Made by a program: the position numbers and the translations under genes
DNA from: Amycolatopsis vancoresmycina
GTDB lineage: Bacteria; Actinomycetota; Actinomycetes; Mycobacteriales; Pseudonocardiaceae
DNA length: 64,000 bases
Assembly (NCBI RefSeq): GCF_000716785.1
Contig: NZ_JNYY01000019.1
Coordinates: 1-64,000, forward strand
Direction: 5' to 3'
The notes under the pieces: model-generated
What the model was told of the DNA's origin: nothing
The model's input: the letters and a program-made list of their open reading frames with translations, nothing else
Database searches by the model: none
Part shown: positions 39,456 to 48,747 of the stretch, piece after piece
How the letters are laid out: each line of letters opens with the position of its first letter
Numbering within the stretch: the first letter of the stretch is position 1

Positions 39456-42400
39456 TCACCGCAAGCTCCGGCGCACCGCGAATCCCACCGCGGCCGCGGC
39501 ACCCGCGCCGAGCGCGGCCACCACCGCCGTCCGCCTGCGCCGCGGTGGCGAAGCCGACGGCGGCCGGTCGAGGCCGCTCGCCAGCAGCTCCGCCAGGTGC
39601 ACCCCGTCCCGCCCGCCGCTGTCGAGCTCGTGCAGCTGGGTGCGGCAGCTGAAGCCGTCGGCGAGCACCGCGGTCTCCGGCGAAGCGTCACGGACGCGCG
39701 GAAGCAGCACCCGCTCGGCGCACGCCTCCGACACCGCCCGGTGTCCCTTCTCGAACCCGAAGTTGCCCGCCAGGCCGCAGCAGCCCGAGTCGAGGTGCTC
39801 GGCGTCGACGCCCGCCGCTGCGAGGAGCTTGCGGTCCGCGTCCCAGCCCAGCACCGCGTGCTGGTGGCAGTGCACCTGCGCGATCGCCTTCGCGTCCAGG
39901 CGGGGCGGGCGGTAGCCGGGAGAGTGCTCGGTCAGCAGTTCGGCGAGGGTGACCGTCTGCGCGCGCAGCCGCCGGACGTCCTGGTCGCCGGGGAACAGGT
40001 CGGCCGCGTCGGCGCGGAACACCGCCGTGCAGCTGGGTTCCAGGCCGACGACGAGCCCGCCGTCGTGCAGGTGCGGGGCCAGTTCGCGGACCGTGCGGGC
40101 CAGGACGTGCTTCGCGACGCCCAGCTGCCCGGTCGAAATCCACGTCAGACCGCAGCACAGCGCCGCCGACGGCAGCTTCACCCGCCACCCCGCGTCCTCC
40201 ATCAGCCGCACCGCGGCCTGCCCGACGTGCGGGTGGAACGAGTTGGTGAACGTGTCCGGCCACAGCAGCACCGTTCCGCGGGCGCTGGTGCCGGACGGCC
40301 CGCGCCGCGCGAACCACTGCTGCAGCGTTTCCCCGGCGAACATCGGGACTTCGCGGTCCTCGACGCCCGCGGCCAGGGTCGCCAGCCGGGACAGTCCTGG
40401 CGTGTGCGTCAGGGCGTTGACCACGCGCCCGGCCCGCAGCCTGCCCACCACCTGGGCGAACGCCGGCAGCCAGCCCATCGTGAAGTCCGAGCGCGGCCGC
40501 CGCCACGGCCGGCCTTCGTAGTGGTGGGCGAGGAACTCCGCCTTGTACGTCGCCATGTCCACATTGGCCGGGCAGTCGGTCTTGCACCCCTTGCAGGCCA
40601 GGCAGAGATCGAGGGCGTCCCGCACCTCCGTGGAGCGCCAGCCGTCGCCGACCGGGCTGTCGCCGTGGCCGTCCAGCATCTCGAACAGCAGCCGCGCCCG
40701 GCCGCGCGTGGACTGCTCCTCTTCGCCGGTCACCTGGTACGACGGGCACATGACCTGCCCGCCGCCGGTGGTGTGCTGCCGGCAGCGGCCGACGCCGACG
40801 CAGCGGTTGGCGGCCTGGGCGAACGAGCCGCCGTCGTCGGGGAAGCGGAAGTACAGGTCCTGCGGATCGGCGGGCGCCCAGCTCGCGCCCAGGCGCAGGT
40901 TCTCGTCGAGCCGGTAGGGGGCGACGACTTTGCCGGGGTTCATCCGGTTCCCGGGGTCGAAGACGGCCTTCAGCCTGCCGAAGGCGAGCACCAGGTCGGC
41001 GCCGAACATCTTCGGCAGCAGTTCGCCGCGGGACTGGCCGTCGCCGTGCTCGCCGGAGAACGAGCCGCCCAGCTCCGCCACCAGGTCGGCGGCGCGTTCC
41101 ATGAACCGCCGGTAGGTGGCGACACCGTCGGCGCGGTAGAGGTCGAACGGGATCCGCGTGTGCACGCAGCCCTGGCCGAAGTGGCCGTAGAGGCTCGGGC
41201 CCGTTTCGCCGGCGTAGCCGAACTCTTCGTACAGCGCGGTCAGCTTCCGCAGGTACTCGCCGAGCCGTTCCGGCGCGACGGCGGAGTCCTCCCAGCCTTC
41301 GAAGGTGTCGGGCCGGCCCGGCAGGTGCGCGGTGGCGCCGAGCCCGGCCTCGCGAACCTGCCAGAGCTCCTCTTCGCGGGCGGGATCGTCGAGGAATTCG
41401 ACGTCGGCCTCGTGCTCGGTGTCGTGCAGGGCGTCGAGCAGCTCGTGCGCCTGCCGCTCGGCTTCTTCGTGCGTGGCGGCGGCGAACTGCACCATCAGGA
41501 ACGCGCGCCCGTGCGGCAGCTCGCCGAGCGCCTCCGGGTTCATGCCCTTGATCTGCTCGTCCCGGATCAGCTTGTGGTCGACGCCTTCCAGTGCGACCGG
41601 CTCGTGCGGGAGCACCGCGGGCACGGCGTCGGCGGCGGTGGCGATGTCCCGGTAGCCGAGCACCACGAGGGTCCGTTCCGGCAGCACCGGGACCAGCTCC
41701 AGCTCGGCCCGCAGCACGGTGACCAAAGTGGACTCACTGCCGACGAGCAGCCCGGCGACGTCGAAGTGGTGCTCCGGCAGCAGCGAGTCCAGGTTGTACC
41801 CCGAGACGCGGCGCGGGATGTCCGGGTACCGGCGGCGGATCTCCTCGCCGCAATCGTCGCGCAGCCGGCGCAGCTGCCGGTAGATCGCGGCCCGCGGATC
41901 GCCGTGCCGCTCGATCGCGGCGTACTCCTCGTCGGTGGTTTCCCCGCACCAGAACCGGGTTCCGTCGTAGGTGACGACTTCCAGGCGGGCGATGTTGTCG
42001 ACGACCTTGCCGGTCCGCTGGGCCGTGGCGCCGCAGGAGTTGTTGCCGATCATCCCGCCGAGGGTGCAGTTCATGTGCGTCGCCGGTTCCGGCCCGAACC
42101 GCAGGCCGGTGTCCGCGAGCTGCCGGTTCAGTTCGTCGAGCACGATGCCCGGTTGCACCACGCAGGTTCGTGCGTCGGTGTCGACGGACTCCAACCGGTT
42201 GCAGTACTTGGAGAAGTCGAGCACGACGGCGGTGTTGGTGCACTGGCCGGCGAGGCTGGTGCCGCCGCCGCGGGACAGCACCGGCGCGCCGAACTCCCGC
42301 GCCACCGCGAGCGCCGCCACCGCGTCCTCCGGCGTCCGGGGCAGCACGACCCCGATCGGGACCTGCCGGAAGTTGGACGCGTCGGTCGAGTACGCCGCGC

Positions 42401-42509
42401 GCGTCCCGCGGTCGAACCGCACTTCGCCGGTCACGCGCTCCCGGAGCGCGGCGGCGAGACCGTCGAAATCCTGGCGTACCACCGGATCGGGCAGCTGAAC
42501 GCCGGCCAT
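39456..42509 (-). CDS. FAD-linked oxidase fused to Fe-S reductase, D-lactate dehydrogenase-like
   Basis: 1017 residues. Residues 1-530 are a vanillyl-alcohol-oxidase type FAD domain (PVLSRGGGTSLAGQ, GGMIGNNSCGATAQ) and its C-terminal cap with a His-Gly-Asp motif (GEHGDGQSRGELLP). Residues 530-740 hold two ferredoxin-type clusters: CVGVGRC with a later Cys, and CLACKGCKTDC. The rest is a GlpC/heterodisulphide-reductase-like domain with CCG motifs SAALCCGLTW and LDSGCCGLAGNFG. A C-terminal hydrophobic segment AVVAALGAGAAAAVGFAVRRSLR ends the protein. The likely reaction is oxidation of a 2-hydroxy acid such as D-lactate with electrons passed to the membrane. Confidence 0.9.
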   Translation of the reverse strand: MAGVQLPDPVVRQDFDGLAAALRERVTGEVRFDRGTRAAYSTDASNFRQVPIGVVLPRTPEDAVAALAVAREFGAPVLSRGGGTSLAGQCTNTAVVLDFSKYCNRLESVDTDARTCVVQPGIVLDELNRQLADTGLRFGPEPATHMNCTLGGMIGNNSCGATAQRTGKVVDNIARLEVVTYDGTRFWCGETTDEEYAAIERHGDPRAAIYRQLRRLRDDCGEEIRRRYPDIPRRVSGYNLDSLLPEHHFDVAGLLVGSESTLVTVLRAELELVPVLPERTLVVLGYRDIATAADAVPAVLPHEPVALEGVDHKLIRDEQIKGMNPEALGELPHGRAFLMVQFAAATHEEAERQAHELLDALHDTEHEADVEFLDDPAREEELWQVREAGLGATAHLPGRPDTFEGWEDSAVAPERLGEYLRKLTALYEEFGYAGETGPSLYGHFGQGCVHTRIPFDLYRADGVATYRRFMERAADLVAELGGSFSGEHGDGQSRGELLPKMFGADLVLAFGRLKAVFDPGNRMNPGKVVAPYRLDENLRLGASWAPADPQDLYFRFPDDGGSFAQAANRCVGVGRCRQHTTGGGQVMCPSYQVTGEEEQSTRGRARLLFEMLDGHGDSPVGDGWRSTEVRDALDLCLACKGCKTDCPANVDMATYKAEFLAHHYEGRPWRRPRSDFTMGWLPAFAQVVGRLRAGRVVNALTHTPGLSRLATLAAGVEDREVPMFAGETLQQWFARRGPSGTSARGTVLLWPDTFTNSFHPHVGQAAVRLMEDAGWRVKLPSAALCCGLTWISTGQLGVAKHVLARTVRELAPHLHDGGLVVGLEPSCTAVFRADAADLFPGDQDVRRLRAQTVTLAELLTEHSPGYRPPRLDAKAIAQVHCHQHAVLGWDADRKLLAAAGVDAEHLDSGCCGLAGNFGFEKGHRAVSEACAERVLLPRVRDASPETAVLADGFSCRTQLHELDSGGRDGVHLAELLASGLDRPPSASPPRRRRTAVVAALGAGAAAAVGFAVRRSLR

Positions 42510-42522
42510 CGCGGGTCCTCCT

Positions 42523-43599
42523 TCAGAGTGCGTATCCGGCCGCGGCTTCGGCCCGGAAGGTCAGCCCGTGCCCCGCCTCGGCCATCGACGGCGCCACCGT
42601 GCCGCCGGCCGGATCGAGGCAGCCGTCGAAGAAGAGCCGCTCGATCCGGTCGTGGTCGGCGAACCACTCGATGTGCCGGAAGTTCGGGGTGGTGACGGCA
42701 GCGTGCGCGGAGAGGTTCGGCGCGCAGTGCGCCGAGACGTCCCGGTTGACCGCGGCGGCGAGGGCGGTGGCCCGCCGCCACTCGGTGTAGCCCCCGCACC
42801 GGGTGACGTCGATCTGCAGGCAGTCGACCACCGGCAGCATGCGCGCGAAGCAGGGCAGGTCGTAGCCGTACTCCCCGGCGGCGATGTCCGGGCCGCCGGG
42901 GACGCGGGCCGCCGCGAGCCCGGGCAGGTCGTCGCTGGAAACCGGCTCTTCGAACCACGTGACGCCGTATTCCCCGAGCCGCTCGGCGACGCGGCGCGCC
43001 CGGCCGGGGGAGTAGGCGCCGTTGGCGTCGACGTACAGCGCCGTGTCGTCGCCGATCGCCTTGCGGGCCAGCGCAATCCGGGCGAAATCGCGGTCCGGCG
43101 ACTCACCGATCTTGATCTTGACGCGCGGGATGCGCTGCTGCCGGACCCAGTGGTCCAGCTGCGCGGCCAGCTCGTCGTCGGTGAGCGTGGTGAAGCCGCC
43201 GCTCCCGTACACGGCGGCCTCGTCGTGCACCCGGCCGAGCAGCCGGCTCACCGGCAGCCCGAGCGACCGGGCGGCCGCGTCCCACAACGCGATGTCGACG
43301 GCGGACATCGCGCACGAAACCAGGCCCGCCCGCCCGAGGTTGCGGATCGCGTGCTGCATGGCCGTCCAGCAGGCGGGCACGTCGAGCACCGGGCGGCCGC
43401 GGACGGCCTCGGCGAGCACGCCTTCGACCAGCGGCACGCAGGCCGCGTCGGCGTACGTCCAGCCCAGCCCGCGGATCCCGCCGGCTTCGGCGTGCACGAC
43501 GACGATCGTGGTGGCGTCCCAGGTCAGCGTGCCGTCGGCCTCCGGGGCGGGGGCCGGCACCCGGTAGGCCCGGGCGCCGACCCGCTCGACCGTCGTCAC
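42523..43599 (-). CDS. Enolase-superfamily enzyme, mandelate-racemase-like
   Basis: 358 residues from GTG 43597-43599, which overlaps the TPP enzyme stop as GTGA. Features: an N-terminal capping domain, the KIKIG motif with the catalytic Lys pair in PRVKIKIGE, metal ligands in LYVDANGAY, WFEEPV and the later IAAGEYGYD, and a His in HCAPNLSAHAA. It is closest to the mandelate racemase/muconate lactonising or acid-sugar dehydratase group. It makes or removes a proton next to a carboxylate, a fit with a pathway that ends in a 2-hydroxy or 2-keto acid. Confidence 0.88.
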   Translation of the reverse strand: MTTVERVGARAYRVPAPAPEADGTLTWDATTIVVVHAEAGGIRGLGWTYADAACVPLVEGVLAEAVRGRPVLDVPACWTAMQHAIRNLGRAGLVSCAMSAVDIALWDAAARSLGLPVSRLLGRVHDEAAVYGSGGFTTLTDDELAAQLDHWVRQQRIPRVKIKIGESPDRDFARIALARKAIGDDTALYVDANGAYSPGRARRVAERLGEYGVTWFEEPVSSDDLPGLAAARVPGGPDIAAGEYGYDLPCFARMLPVVDCLQIDVTRCGGYTEWRRATALAAAVNRDVSAHCAPNLSAHAAVTTPNFRHIEWFADHDRIERLFFDGCLDPAGGTVAPSMAEAGHGLTFRAEAAAGYAL

Positions 43600-45389
43600 C
43601 GGTGCTTCCCGGGCAGGAACTCTTGCAGCTTCGTCTTGACGCCCTGGGCGACGAGGTGGAACGCGTCGGGGTCGCCCTTGAGGACGGCCTGGGCGGCCGA
43701 CTTCACCTGCTCGAACGTGGCGTGCGGCGGGATCGGCGGCACGTCCGGGTCGCAGCGGACGTCCAGCACCGCCGGCTTGCCCGCGGTGAGCGCGGTGTCC
43801 CAGGCCGGGGCCAGCTGCTCCGGCTTGTCCACCGTGACGGCCGCGAGCCCCAGCGACAGCGCGAAGCCGGCGTAGTCGACGTCCGGCAGCGTCTGGGACT
43901 CCTCGAACTTCGGTGCCCCGCCCATCGCGCGCAGCTCCCAGGTGACCTGGTTGAGGTCGTTGTTGTGGAACACGCAGACCACGCACCGCGGGTCGCTCCA
44001 GAGGTGCTGGTAGCGGGCGATGGTGATCAGCTCGGCGAGGCCGTTCATCTGCATGGCGCCGTCGCCGACGAGGGCGATCACCGGCCGGTCCGGGTGGGCG
44101 AACTTGGCCCCGATCGCGTACGGCACGCCCGGGCCCATGGTGGCCAGCGTGCCGGACAGCGACCCGCGGATGTCGCCGCGGATGCGCAGGTTGCGGGCGT
44201 ACCAGTTGGTGGACGAGCCGGAGTCCGCGGTGACGATCGCGTTCTCCGGGATCCGCTTCGACAGCTCCGACACGACGGCCATCGGGTTCACCGGCTGCGC
44301 TTCGACGGCGGCTTCCTTGTCGATCGTGTCCCACCAGGACGCGACGTTCTTCTCGATCGTCTCGCGCCACTTGCGGTCCGGCTTGCTCGTCAGCCGCGGC
44401 AGCAGGGCGCGCAGGGTGGCCGCGCTGTCCCCGACCAGGTTGACCTCGGTCGGGTAGCGCATCCCGATGAACCGGCCGTCGAGGTCGATCTGCACCGCGC
44501 GCGCCTGTCCGAAGTCCGGCAGGAACTGGCTGTACGGGAAGTTCGAGCCGACGATCAGCAGCGTGTCGCAGTCGCGCATCAGCTCGTAGCTCGGCCGGGT
44601 GCCGAGCAGCCCGATCGAGCCGGTCACCCACGGCAGGTCGTCGGGCAGGACGTCCTTGCCCAGCAACGCCTTCGCCACGCCCGCGCCGGTGACCTCGGCG
44701 ACTTCGCGGACCTCCTCGGCCGCGCCGCGCGCGCCCTGGCCGACCAGGATGGCGACCTTCTCGCCCGCGTTGAGCACCTCGGCCGCCGCGTCGATGTCCC
44801 GCTCCGCGGGGATCGAGCGGGACCACGCCGTGCCCGGCGGGCTGGAGGGCACCTGCTTGAACGCGTGCTGCGGCGGGGAGTACGGCTCCTCCTGCAGGTC
44901 CGCGGGGATGATCAGGGCGGTCGGGCAGCGGGACGACTCGGCCGTCCGGATGGCCCGGTCGAGTGCGTTCGGCAGCTGTTCGGCCACGTTGACCTCGACG
45001 AGGTACTCGCTCGCGACGTCCTTGTAGAGCGCCTGCAGGTCGACTTCCTGCTGGTAGCTGCCGCCCATCGCGCTGCGCGCGGTCTGCCCGACGATGGCGA
45101 CCACCGGGACGTGGTCGAGCTTCGCGTCGTAGAGGCCGTTGAGCAGGTGGATCGCGCCCGGGCCCGAGGTGGCCATGCAGACGCCGACCTTGCCGCTGAA
45201 CTTCGCGTAGCCGACGGCCGAGAAGGCCGCCATCTCCTCGTGCCGGGCCTGGACGAACCGGGGCTGGTTGTCCGCCTTGCCGAACGAGGCGACGATCCCG
45301 TTGATGCCGTCGCCCGGGTAGGCGAAGACCTGCTCGACGCCCCACTCGCGCAGGCGCTGGAGCAGGTAGTCACCGACTGTCTGGCTCAT
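43596..45389 (-). CDS. Thiamine-diphosphate-dependent enzyme, pyruvate-oxidase-like
   Basis: 597 residues from ATG 45387-45389 with an AAGGGAG site. The N-terminal PYR domain has the ARHEEMAAFSAVGYAKFSG stretch with the catalytic Glu, and MATSGPGAIHLLNGLYD; the middle domain is a Rossmann-like fold (VAILVGQGARG); the C-terminal PP domain has VGDGAMQMNGLAELITIARY and the NN of VFHNNDLNQ that bind Mg-ThDP. The FAD-type central region supports an oxidase or acetolactate-synthase relative. In the operon it follows the DUF6292 gene and is coupled to the enolase-superfamily gene. Confidence 0.92.
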   Translation of the reverse strand: MSQTVGDYLLQRLREWGVEQVFAYPGDGINGIVASFGKADNQPRFVQARHEEMAAFSAVGYAKFSGKVGVCMATSGPGAIHLLNGLYDAKLDHVPVVAIVGQTARSAMGGSYQQEVDLQALYKDVASEYLVEVNVAEQLPNALDRAIRTAESSRCPTALIIPADLQEEPYSPPQHAFKQVPSSPPGTAWSRSIPAERDIDAAAEVLNAGEKVAILVGQGARGAAEEVREVAEVTGAGVAKALLGKDVLPDDLPWVTGSIGLLGTRPSYELMRDCDTLLIVGSNFPYSQFLPDFGQARAVQIDLDGRFIGMRYPTEVNLVGDSAATLRALLPRLTSKPDRKWRETIEKNVASWWDTIDKEAAVEAQPVNPMAVVSELSKRIPENAIVTADSGSSTNWYARNLRIRGDIRGSLSGTLATMGPGVPYAIGAKFAHPDRPVIALVGDGAMQMNGLAELITIARYQHLWSDPRCVVCVFHNNDLNQVTWELRAMGGAPKFEESQTLPDVDYAGFALSLGLAAVTVDKPEQLAPAWDTALTAGKPAVLDVRCDPDVPPIPPHATFEQVKSAAQAVLKGDPDAFHLVAQGVKTKLQEFLPGKHR

Positions 45390-45726
45390 GAGTACTCCCT
45401 TTGGCGTGCGATGCCGCTTCGGTGAGCGCTTCGTGGACCCGGCGGGCCACGACGGCGGGCCGCGGCCGTGCCGGTTCGGGCCACCGGGCCAGGACCGCGG
45501 GCTCTTCCGCACCGTCCGGTTCCACGGCGAGGGACCAGCCGCTGTCGGCGGTCCACTGCAGCATCAGGAACCGGCCCGCGTGCCGGGCGGCCAGTGCGAT
45601 GTAGGCGGTCGACGGGCTGCCGGGTTCGCTCCACGACGCTGCCGGTTCGACGCGCAGCAGTTCGGCGACGGTCTCGACGTAGTCGCGCAGGGCCGTGGCC
45701 TCGACGTGCCCGGGATCCGGTTTCAC
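45370..45726 (-). CDS. DUF6292 family protein
   Basis: 118 residues from GTG 45724-45726 with a strong AAAGGAGG site. The pattern LRDYVETVAELLRVEPAASW, then TAYIALAARHAGRFLMLQWTADSGWSLAVEPD and VLARWPEPARPRPAVVARRVHEAL, matches the DUF6292 domain found in Pseudonocardiales, of unknown function. Its end overlaps the start of the TPP enzyme gene by 20 bp. It is the first gene of this operon. It is soluble. Confidence 0.82.
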   Translation of the reverse strand: MKPDPGHVEATALRDYVETVAELLRVEPAASWSEPGSPSTAYIALAARHAGRFLMLQWTADSGWSLAVEPDGAEEPAVLARWPEPARPRPAVVARRVHEALTEAASHAKGSTHEPDSR

Positions 45727-45793
45727 CGGCGCGGACGCCTCCTTTCGTGGTCGCCGTCGGCGCTCACGAATCGCTGTACCCGCTTTCGTCGTC

Positions 45794-45814
45794 TATCATA
45801 CTTGCGTGACGCAA
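45794..45814 (+). promoter_or_regulatory. MarR promoter/operator, leaderless start
   Basis: A TATCAT -10 box at 45794-45799 lies seven bases before the GTG start at 45806, so the transcript probably begins at the start codon (leaderless). A palindrome, TTGCGT-G-ACGCAA (45802-45814), lies over that start. On the other strand a TATGAT box (45800-45795) faces the DUF6292/TPP operon, so one bound regulator could block both directions. Confidence 0.6.
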
Positions 45815-46282
45815 ACGTGGCAGCCGCAAGACGGCACCGACGCGGCCCTGGCGGTGTTGCGGGCGATGGTGATGATCGCCGACGCCACCGTCGGGCGGAA
45901 CACCGAACAGCTGACGCTGACCCAGTTCCGCGCGCTGCGGGTGGTGGTCGACCGGACGCCGGTCACGATGGGCCGGGTGGCGCGCGAACTCGCGCTGAAC
46001 CCGTCCTCGGTCACCCGGGCGTGTGATCGGCTGGTAGCCCTGAACCTGCTGGAAAAGGCGCCCAACCCGCTGAACCGGCGGGAGACGCTGCTGGCCCCGG
46101 CCGCGGCGGGGCGGCAGCTGGTGGACCGGGTCGACCGCGACCGCCGCCGGGTACTGGCGGACGTCCTCGGCCGGCTCGACCCCCCGGCGCGCGCCGCCGC
46201 GGTGTCCGCTTTCGAGCGGTTTGCCGGGGCCGTCGAAGCGGACGAAAGGGATTCGCGTTCATTGTTGCGCGGCGCAACTTAA
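45806..46282 (+). CDS. MarR family transcriptional regulator
   Basis: 158 residues from GTG 45806, likely from a leaderless mRNA. The winged helix is clear: LTQFRALRVVVDRTPVTMGRVARELALNPSSVTRACDRLVALNLLEKAPNPLNRRETLLAPAAAGRQL. It lies divergent to the DUF6292/TPP operon (79 bp apart) and 77 bp upstream of the molybdopterin oxidoreductase on the same strand. The palindrome over its own start suggests self-repression and control of the divergent operon; the ligand is unknown. Confidence 0.92.
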   Translation: MTQTWQPQDGTDAALAVLRAMVMIADATVGRNTEQLTLTQFRALRVVVDRTPVTMGRVARELALNPSSVTRACDRLVALNLLEKAPNPLNRRETLLAPAAAGRQLVDRVDRDRRRVLADVLGRLDPPARAAAVSAFERFAGAVEADERDSRSLLRGAT

Positions 46283-46359
46283 GGTCGGCGGAAAAACGTT
46301 TGGCCACCGGCGGACGGGGTATCCCGGGCGCCATCAGGCCGTGATCGGAGGTCCTTGCG

Positions 46360-48747
46360 GTGGGAAAGCGCGACGGAATCACCGAGCCCTGGGGGACCAG
46401 GACGCCCTACGGCCCGGGCGAGCCGTGGCCGGTCCGGGTGGACAGCCACCTGGCCGGCGGCCTGCGGCCGGCCGACGTCGACCGGTGGGTCCGCAGCGCC
46501 GCGGTGCTGCACTCCAACGGCGACGGGCTCGACATCGCGGTCAAGGACGGCCGGATCGCCGGCGTCCGCGGCCGCGCCGACGACCGCGTCAACCACGGCC
46601 GCCTCGACCCGAAGGACCTCTTCGCCTGGCAGGCCAACTCGTCGCCGGACCGGCTCACGACGCCCCTCGTGCGCAAGAACGGCGAGCTCGCCGAGGCGAG
46701 CTGGGACGAGGCGATGGACCTGATCGTCCGGCGCAGCAAGGATCTCCTCGACGCCCACGGCCCGGGGTCGCTCGGCTTCTACACCAGCGGCCAGCTGTTC
46801 GCCGAGGAGTACTACACCCTGGCCGCGATCGCCCGTGGCGGCCTCGGCACCCACCACCTCGACGGCAACACCCGGCTCTGCACGGCGACCGCGGCCGCGG
46901 CGCTGAAGGAGTCCTTCGGCTGCGACGGCCAGCCGTCGTCCTACACCGACGTCGACCACGCCGACGTCATCGCCCTCTTCGGCCACAACATGGCCGAAAC
47001 GCAGGCCGTCCTGTGGACGCGCATCCTCGACCGGCTCGCCGGGCCGAACCCGCCGTCGGTGCTCTGCGTCGACCCGCGCGACACCCCGGTCGCCCGGGCG
47101 GCGACGCTGCACCTGGCGCCGCTGCCCGGGACCAACGTCGCCCTGATGAACGGCATCCTGCACGAGATCATCGAGCACGGCCGGGTGGACCGCGCGTACG
47201 TCGAACGCTGCACGGTCGGCTACGACGACCTCGCGGCGACGGTCGCGGACTACCCGCCCGAGCGCGCCGCGGAGATCTGCGGGCTCGACCCCGGGGAAAT
47301 CCGCGAAGCCGCCCGGCTGCTCGGCTCGGCGGACCGGCTGCTGTGCACGGTCCTGCAGGGCTTCTACCAGTCGCACCAGGCGTCCGCGGCCGCCGTGCAG
47401 GTCAACAACCTCGTGCTGCTGCGCGGGATGCTGGGCAGGCCCGGCGCCGGTGTGCTGCAGATGAACGGCCAGCCGACCGCGCAGAACACGCGCGAATGCG
47501 GCGCCGACGGCGACCTGACCGGGTTCCGCAACTGGGCCAACGACTCGCACGTGGCCGAGCTGGCGGCGCTGTGGAACGTCGACGCCGGCAAGATCCCGCA
47601 CTACGGGCCGCCGACCCACCTCATGCAGATGCTGCGCTACGCCGAGACCGGGACGCTGCGGTTCCTCTGGGTGTCGGCCACCAACCCCGCCGTCTCGCTG
47701 CCCGAGCTGCACCGCATCCGGTCCATTTTGGACTCGTCGCGGCTGTTCCTGGTCGTGCAGGACGCCTTCCCGACCGAGACCGCCGAGCTGGCCGACGTGG
47801 TGCTGCCCGCGGCGATGTGGGGGGAGAAGACGGGCACGTTCACCAACGTCGACCGCACGGTGCACCTGTCGGAGAAGGCGGTCGAGCCACCCGGGCAGGC
47901 CCGCCCGGACCTCGACGTCTTCCTGGACTACGCGCGGCGCATGGACTTCCGCGGCAACGACGGCGAGCCGTTCCCGCAGTGGCACGACCCGGAAAGCGCG
48001 TTCGAGGCGTGGAAACGCGCGTCGGCGGGCCGGCCGTGCGACTACAGCGGCCTGAGCTACGCCAAGCTGCGCGAGGTCAGCGGCGTCCAGTGGCCGTGCA
48101 CCCCGGACAGTCCACACGGGACCGAACGGCTCTACGCCGACGGGAAGTTCTTCGCGCAGCCCGGCTACTGCGAAAGCTACGGCCGCGACCTCGTCACCGG
48201 GGCGCCGGTGGAACCCACCGAATACCGGGCGCTGAACCCGGACGGCAAGGCCATGCTCAAGGGCGCCGAGTACCTCCCGCCGCACGAGACACCGGACGAG
48301 GACCACCCCTTCTTCCTGGTCAACGGCCGGACGATCCACCACTTCCACACGCGCACGAAGACCGGCCGGACACCGGAACTGCGCGCGGCCGCGCCGGAGG
48401 TGTGGCTCGAGGTGTCCGAACGCGACGCGGCCGCCGCCGGGCTCGCCGAAGGCGACCTCGCGGAGGTTTCGACACCCCGCGGTGCCGTCCGCGCCCGGGT
48501 CCGCATCGGCGGCATCCGCGACGGCGTGCTGTTCCTGCCGTTCCACTACGGCTACTGGGACACCGGGCACCCGGCGGGCAAGGACGGCGACCGCGCGGCC
48601 AACGAGCTCACCTTCACCGACTGGGACCCGGTGTCCAAACAGCCCCTGTTCAAGACGGCCGCGGCCGCGCTGCGCCGGGTCGGCCCCGTGCCCGCCCCGG
48701 CCGCCGGGCCGGTGCCCGCGACCGTCGACGAGGAGGTCGTCCGATGA
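46360..48747 (+). CDS. Molybdopterin oxidoreductase, nitrate-reductase-like, lacking N-terminal Fe-S cysteines
   Basis: 795 residues from GTG 46360 with GGAGGT upstream. It has the Mo-bisPGD architecture: VKDGRIAGVRGRADDRVNHG near residue 61-80, the Mo-ligand Cys174 in TRLCTATA, GHNMAETQ, and a late C-terminal dinucleotide-binding domain (RTIHHFHTRTKTGRTPEL). Where nitrate reductases have the CxxCxxxC [4Fe-4S] motif it reads SAAVLHSNGDGLD: all Cys are replaced by Ala, His and Asp. The enzyme would therefore lack that cluster. The substrate is unknown; the neighbouring gene overlaps its end (ATGA). Confidence 0.88.
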   Translation: MGKRDGITEPWGTRTPYGPGEPWPVRVDSHLAGGLRPADVDRWVRSAAVLHSNGDGLDIAVKDGRIAGVRGRADDRVNHGRLDPKDLFAWQANSSPDRLTTPLVRKNGELAEASWDEAMDLIVRRSKDLLDAHGPGSLGFYTSGQLFAEEYYTLAAIARGGLGTHHLDGNTRLCTATAAAALKESFGCDGQPSSYTDVDHADVIALFGHNMAETQAVLWTRILDRLAGPNPPSVLCVDPRDTPVARAATLHLAPLPGTNVALMNGILHEIIEHGRVDRAYVERCTVGYDDLAATVADYPPERAAEICGLDPGEIREAARLLGSADRLLCTVLQGFYQSHQASAAAVQVNNLVLLRGMLGRPGAGVLQMNGQPTAQNTRECGADGDLTGFRNWANDSHVAELAALWNVDAGKIPHYGPPTHLMQMLRYAETGTLRFLWVSATNPAVSLPELHRIRSILDSSRLFLVVQDAFPTETAELADVVLPAAMWGEKTGTFTNVDRTVHLSEKAVEPPGQARPDLDVFLDYARRMDFRGNDGEPFPQWHDPESAFEAWKRASAGRPCDYSGLSYAKLREVSGVQWPCTPDSPHGTERLYADGKFFAQPGYCESYGRDLVTGAPVEPTEYRALNPDGKAMLKGAEYLPPHETPDEDHPFFLVNGRTIHHFHTRTKTGRTPELRAAAPEVWLEVSERDAAAAGLAEGDLAEVSTPRGAVRARVRIGGIRDGVLFLPFHYGYWDTGHPAGKDGDRAANELTFTDWDPVSKQPLFKTAAAALRRVGPVPAPAAGPVPATVDEEVVR

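Noticed and set aside
36521..39652. 1043-codon plus-strand frame opposite the NRAMP, lipoprotein and SDR genes
   Set aside because: Composition of His, Arg, Asp and Gly repeats typical of an antisense frame; the minus strand carries clear families.
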